Assembly (NCBI GenBank): GCA_964019335.1 | Contig: OZ025673.1 | Span: forward strand, 496,001-560,000 | DNA length: 64,000 nucleotides | DNA from: Diplonema japonicum | Taxonomy: Eukaryota > Euglenozoa > Diplonemea > Diplonemida > Diplonemidae | Direction of reading: 5' to 3' | Shown here: in pieces, positions 57,993-64,000 of the stretch | Layout of the letters: the number at the start of each line of letters is the position of its first letter | Numbering within the stretch: position 1 is the first letter of the stretch | The notes under the pieces: model-generated | What the model saw: the letters and a program-made list of their open reading frames with translations, nothing else | The model's database searches: none | Told to the model about the DNA's origin: nothing | Position numbers and translations under genes: made by a program

Positions 57993-60158
57993 TCAAGAGG
58001 TTTGCCAGAGCTTTGCGTTGCGTGAGAGGAAATCTTTCGAGTAAGGCGGCGGGGAGGGATGAGGGGGCGTGGAGGCGAAGGAAGGTTCAAAGGAGGAACC
58101 TGAGTCGGGCGACATGTCTGAAAGGCACGAGGAGAGCGTGTCACTGTCGGAGACCTGCGCTTCGGTATCGGTGGTGTCCAACGAAGAGGAGCACGCGATG
58201 GAGTGATCCACAGACATGCTGATGCTCCTCTCCTCTTTCAGACCCGACAAGCGCCCAACGTCAATGTCAGACTTTTTGCTGGGGCTGCTGCTGCTCGGGT
58301 TCGGGGAGTACCCGCCCTGTATCCACCCATCCCCGTTCACGACCGGCTCTGTCGGGGGCTCAAATCTCACTTCCACTGCGGCTCGTGTCGCCTCCTCCGT
58401 CGCCACCTCTCGCGGCTCCTCCATTGGCATCGTTTCTGTCATCTCAGCAGGGGCTTCTTTTGCTTCATGTCTTGGCACAGCAGTGAACAGCTGCTGCAAT
58501 CGTTCCTGCAGGCCCTTGATGTCCACCCGCAGCGAAGCCATCTTCTGCGACGTAGTCTTGAACGGGTCGTCTTTGGCACCTTCGTCGCAGCTCTCCAGCA
58601 CATCAGGGTCGGTGACGAGGGTGGCGTCAGGCTCCGAAGAGTTGTCGGCGGGCTCGTGCTGGATGGGCGCAGGAGTTGAAGGCTCGTCTGGCTGAACTTC
58701 GATATCAGCTGTAGTTTCAACCTCTGTTTCTACCACAGGCATTGTAAGTACGGGTTGTGGTTCGAGGCCCTGCTCTGGAGCGAGGAGCGTTCCGATTTCA
58801 GGGTTAGAGACGGAAAGGTGCTCAGGCACCGGGTGCTCTATTTTCGATTCCTGCGGTACTGGCAGGTAGACCTGTTGAGGGGCAATAGGAGCAGGGGCGG
58901 GGGCGGGAGTGGGCGCAGGAGAAAGCTGAGGAGAGAGAGAAGACGATGGCTCAGCTACGTAGCATGGTAGGGCAACTTCATGCTGCTGGCCAGACAGCTC
59001 GAACAGCTCTCGCAAGTGCTGGCTTACCTCTTCAGCACCTACAACGTCCTTAAGCTGCCTTCCGTTCTTTGCCTGAAGCACAGCAGTGTCGTTGCCCTTC
59101 TTCGTGTGATGCGTCACGTCGCTCAGCTTCCAGTCCAGGTCGGGGCGTATGAAGGTCTTCTCGAAGTCCTGTTGAAGTTGCGTCTCTAGCCTACTTGTCT
59201 TTCGCATCTGCGACTGCTGGTACTCTACGTGGCGACATTCGACTGTCAAATTAGTAATCTTCTCCCGGCGCTCCTTCCGCTTTGCTAGAGCCATCTCGAT
59301 GACGGTCTCCTTCTCCTCTTCCTCTATTTCATTTGCTTGCTTGATTTCATAAGCACGCTGCTTCTCGAGCTCCTTAAATTCTCTCAGCTTTTTCTTCTCG
59401 GCTTCTCTTAATTTTCGTGTTGCTTCCGCTTCTTTCTTTGCTTGCACAGTGGCACTCGGCACACCTTGCTTGTCCGGTGCCACGTTCCCCCACACCTCGC
59501 AAGCACCACCTTCCGAGGGGTAGGCCGCTGCCTTGCCCGAGACCAAGATCTTGTGGTACCCTGATGTCTTGTAATCATCAACTCTCAAAGGCTTGCTGTT
59601 TTTCATAAGTTGCAAGCCAACAGGGCGCACTGCAGCTTGGCTCTGCGCGTTGCGCAAAAGCTGCTCTTCCTTCTGAGTTCTTTTGTGGTGGGTGGCAACT
59701 GCAGAGTGCGACCTGGAAGACTCTGTCGCAGCAACACGTGCTCTTCTGTCGCTTGCGTCTCGGAACTTCTCCTGCTTGTCTTCCCGCACCTTTCTAACTG
59801 AAAGAAGTGATTTGTTGAAGCAGGACGCGTGCACCTTGTGTCTAGCCTCCCACGCGGTGTGGCTGTTCTCTGCGCGTGCCTGCAACGCTGTTGTCGACGC
59901 CTTCGCATCTCTGTGCGCTTTCCCCGTCGCTTCTGCCGCGTCACTGGCCTTCTTCCGCGCTACCGTCACTTCTTCCTCATGGATCACCTGCCACTTACTT
60001 TCCATCATTTTCTTGCACTTCATCTCGTGGAGCACAGCTGCGGCAGCTGCTTTTTCTCTTTGCTCGGCAGCACGGTCCTTCTCCATCTTGCGGACGGCCT
60101 TCAATCTTTCAATCTGACGCTCCTTCGCACGAGTCTTGCGCCACTCCTCGACGTACAT
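57993..60158 (-). CDS. Coiled-coil and disordered protein, 721 residues
   Basis: Single exon. The N-terminal 370 residues are charged helices (TRAKERQIERLKAVRKMEK, KLREAEKKKLREFKELEKQR, EIEEEEKETVIEMALAKRKE) typical of cytoskeletal or axonemal proteins. Residues about 400-721 are Pro/Glu/Ser-rich and probably disordered, with a PAPTPAPAPAPIAP run and an acidic Ser-rich end; one short predicted helix interrupts it (MASLRVDIKGLQERLQQLF). I recognise no family. It is 234 nt upstream of the TQT-motif protein and 58 nt downstream of the EF-hand gene, so the three are likely to be co-transcribed. Confidence 0.78.
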   Translation of the reverse strand: MYVEEWRKTRAKERQIERLKAVRKMEKDRAAEQREKAAAAAVLHEMKCKKMMESKWQVIHEEEVTVARKKASDAAEATGKAHRDAKASTTALQARAENSHTAWEARHKVHASCFNKSLLSVRKVREDKQEKFRDASDRRARVAATESSRSHSAVATHHKRTQKEEQLLRNAQSQAAVRPVGLQLMKNSKPLRVDDYKTSGYHKILVSGKAAAYPSEGGACEVWGNVAPDKQGVPSATVQAKKEAEATRKLREAEKKKLREFKELEKQRAYEIKQANEIEEEEKETVIEMALAKRKERREKITNLTVECRHVEYQQSQMRKTSRLETQLQQDFEKTFIRPDLDWKLSDVTHHTKKGNDTAVLQAKNGRQLKDVVGAEEVSQHLRELFELSGQQHEVALPCYVAEPSSSLSPQLSPAPTPAPAPAPIAPQQVYLPVPQESKIEHPVPEHLSVSNPEIGTLLAPEQGLEPQPVLTMPVVETEVETTADIEVQPDEPSTPAPIQHEPADNSSEPDATLVTDPDVLESCDEGAKDDPFKTTSQKMASLRVDIKGLQERLQQLFTAVPRHEAKEAPAEMTETMPMEEPREVATEEATRAAVEVRFEPPTEPVVNGDGWIQGGYSPNPSSSSPSKKSDIDVGRLSGLKEERSISMSVDHSIACSSSLDTTDTEAQVSDSDTLSSCLSDMSPDSGSSFEPSFASTPPHPSPPPYSKDFLSRNAKLWQTS

Positions 60159-60216
60159 ATTGCTGTATTATTGTATCCTGTAGAAGGTAGGTAGTGCTAG
60201 CACGGGCATGCTGTAA

Positions 60217-60822
60217 CTAGTTGGAGTCCATTGTCTTCACAAAGTCATCGTACGTCACAACACCATCGCAGTTGAAGTCTGCCTGTTCAAGTGCTTCGAG
60301 GAGCTCCTCAGGCCGGAACGGGTTCATGTTCAGCGTGGCAAGGACCGCAGAGAGATCAGAAGCAGAGAGGATGCCGTCGCTGTTAGTGTCCATGATCCGC
60401 CAGACGGCCTGCAGCTCGTTGTCTTTGTCCTCCGCACCCCCAAGGGTCATCCCAAGGATCTCTAAGAAGTAAGGAAAGCTGATGTAAACTTGCTCGGGTT
60501 TGCCCTTATCCTGCTCCTGTTGCTCTTCCAACCTCGCCCCCATCGCCTGTTCGTTCCGTTTCACTACGCTCGGTGTCTGCAACAATCTGAACACCAGGTC
60601 CTTCACCTGGTTTACAGTATGTTCGTACCCAATGTCACTCAGCAGGGCCTTCACTTGTGCAATAGTAAGTCCTTTTTCAGGGACCGGTTCGTAAGCCTGG
60701 TACAGCTCCATCGCCTGGTTGACGATGGCATCCGACAGCACTGGGTGCCGTGCCTTCTCGAGACGTTGCTTTGATTGCGTTCGACGTGACGTGAGGCTCA
60801 CTGTCTCGGGGTCGTCGGCCAT
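60217..60822 (-). CDS. EF-hand calcium-binding protein
   Basis: 201 residues of calmodulin/centrin type. Two canonical loops are visible near the C-terminus: DTNSDGILSASD (145-156) and DFNCDGVVTYDD (182-193). Both have Asp at positions 1 and 5 and Gly at 6, but Asp rather than Glu at position 12, so they might favour Mg or bind Ca weakly. The N-terminal half (AMELYQAYEPVPEKGLTIAQVKALLSDIGY) looks like a degenerate EF pair without a Ca loop. There are no myristoylation or membrane signals. It lies between a coiled-coil gene and AATF; a ciliary calcium sensor is one possibility. Confidence 0.88.
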   Translation of the reverse strand: MADDPETVSLTSRRTQSKQRLEKARHPVLSDAIVNQAMELYQAYEPVPEKGLTIAQVKALLSDIGYEHTVNQVKDLVFRLLQTPSVVKRNEQAMGARLEEQQEQDKGKPEQVYISFPYFLEILGMTLGGAEDKDNELQAVWRIMDTNSDGILSASDLSAVLATLNMNPFRPEELLEALEQADFNCDGVVTYDDFVKTMDSN

Positions 60823-60908
60823 CGTGTACCTTGGATACTTTGCAGTGGAAGGGTGGTTGAATAACTACATTGATGACTGATACGTGTGGTAAATAAATCT
60901 GTGCAATG

Positions 60909-62629
60909 TCACGCAGACGAGAAGAGGTTCTTAATGAGGGCGTCGACCATGGGGGGGACGTCCTGGGGGTCGGGGGCAGCGTAGCCCACGAGTTTCTGGT
61001 GGGGTTCAAAATTCAATTTTCTCGCCTTGGAACGACGCTTGTCGACGAGCAGCCTGCTGGGGTCCTTCGCACGTCGCTGTGCCTCCGCAAGGTCCCCTGC
61101 ATCCGCGATCTTCGCGTCAGAGCAACTGTGATGTATATTATATTACCCACCTGAAATAAGCATACTTGTGCATGTAATCCGTCAGCAGCCACGAATAGAA
61201 GTCGCTGTCGTCGTAGATATGCTCATCGTGGACGTACTCCATTGACTGTGTGGTGGTGGTGGGTGATTCTCTTTTTTTTTTCCAGATTGATACCTGCATG
61301 AGCTTGGGGTTCTTCTTAATTTCCTCGGTGCTGGGATGGCCATACGGCAGCTGGCCTGTTCGGTTTTTCTGTGACTTTCTCTTGAGCCGTTCCGAGTCTC
61401 GTTTCAGCATGTCCTGAACCTGCTTTGCGGCCGACGACCCTGAGGTGAGGCTCGACTCCCCACCCGACTGTGCCCCGGTGAGCTGGGCACGGGCATGCCA
61501 TTGATCGAGAACTTCATCGATGTTCACCATCGAGTTGGATGCGACGCAGAGGCGCCAGTACTTTTCCAAGTCAACACCTCTGGCCGCGCCGTGCTGTTTT
61601 TTTGTGTTGTGGGGGGGAAAGAGAAAATAAATCATACCTTAGGCGCAGGACTATAGCTTTGCGCTTTCACAGCTTTGTTCTGGTTCAGCATCTCAATGCG
61701 CAGCGAGTGGAGCTCGTCCATAACCTCACCAAGCCCCTGCTTCACAGAGGAGATGGCAGAAGCAATCTCTGCAGAGTTGCGGTACTCCGATGCGTAGTGC
61801 TGGGGCAGCCTCGCAGCGAAGGACAGTGGTTGCTGCAGGTGAATACGGCACGCAACGAGCTGTGTTAGTTTTATTTATTTATTTATATATTCTTGTTTAC
61901 CTTGCTCCATATTTTGTATTGGTTTTTCGTGTCGATTGATTTTTTACTGTCTGTCTCGATGACGCTCATGATATTTTTTGAGGATTTTTCTGTTGCGGCC
62001 TTCAGCTCTGCAAGCTGGCGGGCATTGTCGGCCTCCTCGTCGGACTCCATGTCGGAGCCTTCTTCAAAGTCATCTCTGTTCCGTTTCAAGTTGATGCGCT
62101 TCGGTGTCTTCTTTCCTGTGTCTGTCTTGTTGGACGCCAGGAAGTCTTCGTATGTCTCGCCTTCTTCTTCTTGCCCGCTTTCATCGTCAAGATCGCCGAA
62201 GATGTTGTCCATTTTAGCAGAAATGGCGGCTTCGTTGATGTTCTCGTTGCCGATCAGCTTGTCGTAGGCAGCGAAGTCGTCTGATGAATAGTCTGTGCCG
62301 TAGCCAGGGTCCTTTTCGTCTTGCTCTTCGCTGTCTCCTTCCTCTTCTTCTTCTTCGGGGTTTTCATCTTCTCTGTTGCCAAAGGCGTTTTCTGCGTTTA
62401 CTACTTTCCCCTTATATGTGCCCTCTGTGAAGGCTCCTCCTAGATCACCCCTCAGTCTCATGCCCCCGCCTTTTTCCATACCCACGGAACTCAATAGCTC
62501 GTCTTCCCACGCTGTGCCCTCCACCGCCTCTCCTTCGTCTTCAGCGTCTACTTCTTTTGGTGCCCTTGCGTCCAGCAGCTCTAGCATCTCGTCTGCGAAC
62601 CCTTTTTTTTTTTTCATTTTTACCGGCAT
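60909..62629 (-). CDS. AATF: AATF/Bfr2 ribosome-biogenesis factor (5 exons)
   Basis: Exons 61901-62629, 61638-61859, 61294-61593, 61166-61245 and 60909-61125 give about 515 residues (human AATF is 560). The N-terminus is long and acidic with FADEMLELLDA and EEEEEEGDSEEQDEKDPGYG. Next is the AATF segment LVACRIHLQQPLSFAARLPQ, then the TRAUB-like end: IYDDSDFYSWLLTDYM (compare IFDDDDFYHQLL) and VDKRRSKARKLNFEPHQKLVGYAAPDP (compare [27 protein letters not shown]). Introns are 41, 44, 48 and 40 nt. For the last one I chose the GTATGC donor over a GTGGGT that would leave only 25 nt. In yeast, Bfr2 works in early 40S pre-rRNA processing with Enp2 and Lcp5. Confidence 0.9.
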
Positions 62630-62921
62630 TTTTCTTTTTCTTTTTTGTTAAAGGGGTGTCTTGTATTATTATTTTTTTTTAATATAGTAGTGGTGAATTT
62701 GTGGGGGGGAAATGAGTACAAAAAAAAAAGAAGAAAAAAATTGACAAATAAACTTTTTTTTTTCTGATTGAAAGGGTATAAAAAAAAAAGAGGGGACGTA
62801 AAAAAAAAAAAAAAAAAAAGTAGAGGGGAGGGGATGAAGTGTGGGTGTGTATTGATAAAAAGAATGAATATTGGAGAGAAATGAAATAAAAAAGAAAAGA
62901 AAGAAGCCCGATTTTTTTTTC
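62630..62921. other. Short A-rich spacer
   Basis: 292 nt of A/G-rich DNA between AATF and RRP5, with a run of 19 A at 62801-62819. Nothing else recognised. Confidence 0.6.
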
Positions 62922-64000
62922 TTACTCCTCGTCCGCCTCTCCCATTCGCGCGTTGACGAAGTCGATGGCTCGTTGCTTGACATACTCGACCCTGTCAGGA
63001 GAGCCCCGCTCCTTCTCAAAGGTCATGTAGCGAGTCATGAAATACTGCATTTTCTTGCTGGAGAGAGGCATCGAAGTCACACGGTCAAATACGTTTCTTA
63101 TCCTGTTTTTTTTTTTTTTTTTTTTTTTTTTTTTCTTCTTTTTTTTTTCCCCCTCCACACCTTGTAAGGTCGTCCAATTTCGGCAGCACCACCTGTTCCA
63201 TATCCAGATACACCGACCACAAATCCGTTCTCTTAGGGTACTTCACAAGCAGACCCTCAAAGATGGTCCTCCCCTTGTCGATGCTACCTTGCCGGTATTG
63301 CAAGCATCCCACCTGTTGGTTGTTTTTTTCTCTTTTTTTTTTTCTGTTCTTTATTATACCTTGAGCAAGAAATCGACCTGTTGCTTCTGCGTGATCGATG
63401 GGTTGTTGAGGAGCCTCTTCTGCAGCTTATTGATGTCATCCTGCTGCCCCCTGCCAAGCAGGTACGAGGCATAGTCCACCCAGGGTTTAATCTGTATTTT
63501 TTTCCCCCAAAAAATTATATATTCATAGACATACCGAGTTGTGCCCGAACTTCTTCAAGATGCTTTGGTATGTTTTATCGACCAAGACGTGGTGGTTGGC
63601 GGCCTTACCGATTTCAACGAGTGCGTTGTATGACTTGAGGGGGTCGTCGGAGTGCTGCACGAAGCGCATGAAGACTGCGTGGAGGGACTCGGGTGTTCCG
63701 TACCCGTTCTCAAGATTGAGGTATGCCACCCACACGTTGAAAAGCTCGTCGCTCTCACGGTAGTTGATGGTCTTCAGGGCTCGCTCTGCCACCAGCCTTG
63801 CCTGCTCGTACTCTCGCTGTGCCACGTGGTAGGCCATGTATTGGCACCACACATAACTCGAGTGCGGGGAGCCCATCACCAGCCGCTCGAAGTCCTCCTT
63901 CGTCTTAGGCGTCTCGTCGTTCAGCCTGCTCCTCTCCACTTCGTCGATTAACAGCTCGTTCTCTTCGTCCTTCTTCTTCCTCTTCTTTTTCTTGTTTTCC
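62922..64000 (-). CDS. RRP5: RRP5/PDCD11 C-terminal HAT-repeat part (partial, 5' end beyond window)
   Basis: Exons 63535-64000 (entering from the edge), 63360-63491, 63161-63312 and 62922-63102 give about 309 in-window residues to TAA. After a Lys-rich linker the sequence follows the HAT/TPR end of PDCD11 closely: DFERLVMGSPHSSYVWCQYM, ARLVAERALKTINYRESDEL, NVWVAYLNLENGYGTPESL, YPKRTDLWSVYLDME, IRNVFDRVTSMPL and KKMQYFMTRYMTFEKERG. RRP5 is needed for both 40S and 60S pre-rRNA processing; the S1 domains should lie past 64000. Introns are 43, 47 and 58 nt. The last has a GTGTGG donor and is largely an A run before CAG. The AATF gene next downstream serves the same pathway. Confidence 0.9.

Noticed and set aside
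61141-61165. 25-nt intron in AATF using a GTGGGT donor
   Set aside because: A GTATGC donor 15 nt upstream gives a 40-nt intron with the consensus donor and keeps the reading frame.
1-64000. tRNA, rRNA or spliced-leader RNA genes
   Set aside because: I scanned for tRNA B-box and arm patterns, 5S-like sequence and Sm-site-containing small RNAs and found nothing convincing. A covariance-model scan would be decisive.

Overview
The window looks like a stretch of nuclear DNA from a flagellated protist. It uses the standard code (TAA, TAG and TGA all close genes) and small spliceosomal introns. The spacers are dominated by homopolymer runs of T, A, G and C up to about 54 nt. Every gene I can defend is on the minus strand. 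Neighbouring coding regions are often only 41-140 nt apart, usually with a pyrimidine-AG acceptor just before the start codon. This strand bias and packing recall polycistronic transcription with spliced-leader addition in Euglenozoa (a diplonemid-like organism would fit) or dinoflagellates. That placement is inference: there is no rRNA, tRNA or SL RNA gene here to test it.

From low to high coordinate (3' to 5' of transcription). 0.7-9.5 kb: a four-finger CCCH protein, coatomer gamma-COP, an RRM-like protein and an ASCC2-like CUE protein. 10.1-18.1 kb: a giant single-exon repeat adhesin with one membrane span, and an unrecognised protein. 19.5-35.3 kb: four of five essentially identical copies of a 386-residue cysteine-rich membrane protein, separated by a tandem-repeat array, a partial duplicate of that array, and a large ubiquitin-like helical-repeat gene. 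35.6-41.5 kb: a one-domain PDI-like protein, a 200-nt N gap, a zinc-knuckle transposase-like fragment, and about 4 kb of low-complexity DNA. 41.5-50.3 kb: a compact run with a CCCH protein, a coiled-coil protein, a GT61-type glycosyltransferase, a PP2C phosphatase, an RIIa-like/APH-like kinase fusion and a small protein. 50.9-52.4 kb: profilin and a divergent cyclophilin-like protein. 54.1-64 kb: the fifth copy of the cysteine-rich protein, two coiled-coil proteins (probably cytoskeletal or ciliary), an EF-hand protein, AATF/Bfr2 and the C-terminal end of RRP5/PDCD11.

I could place twenty introns by joining reading frames. Nineteen are 34-69 nt and one is 394 nt. Donors are mostly GTATG (12 of 20). 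Many 3' ends are A-rich rather than pyrimidine-rich.

The most unusual observation is the five-copy gene. The copies match across the coding region, silent positions included, apart from one silent change seen near the stop of copy 1 and TAA/TAG variation in the stop codon. Identity across all five begins at the start codon and ends at the stop, while the flanks differ in a mosaic way. The pattern suggests either a copying or conversion process that keeps to the coding unit, or an assembly effect.
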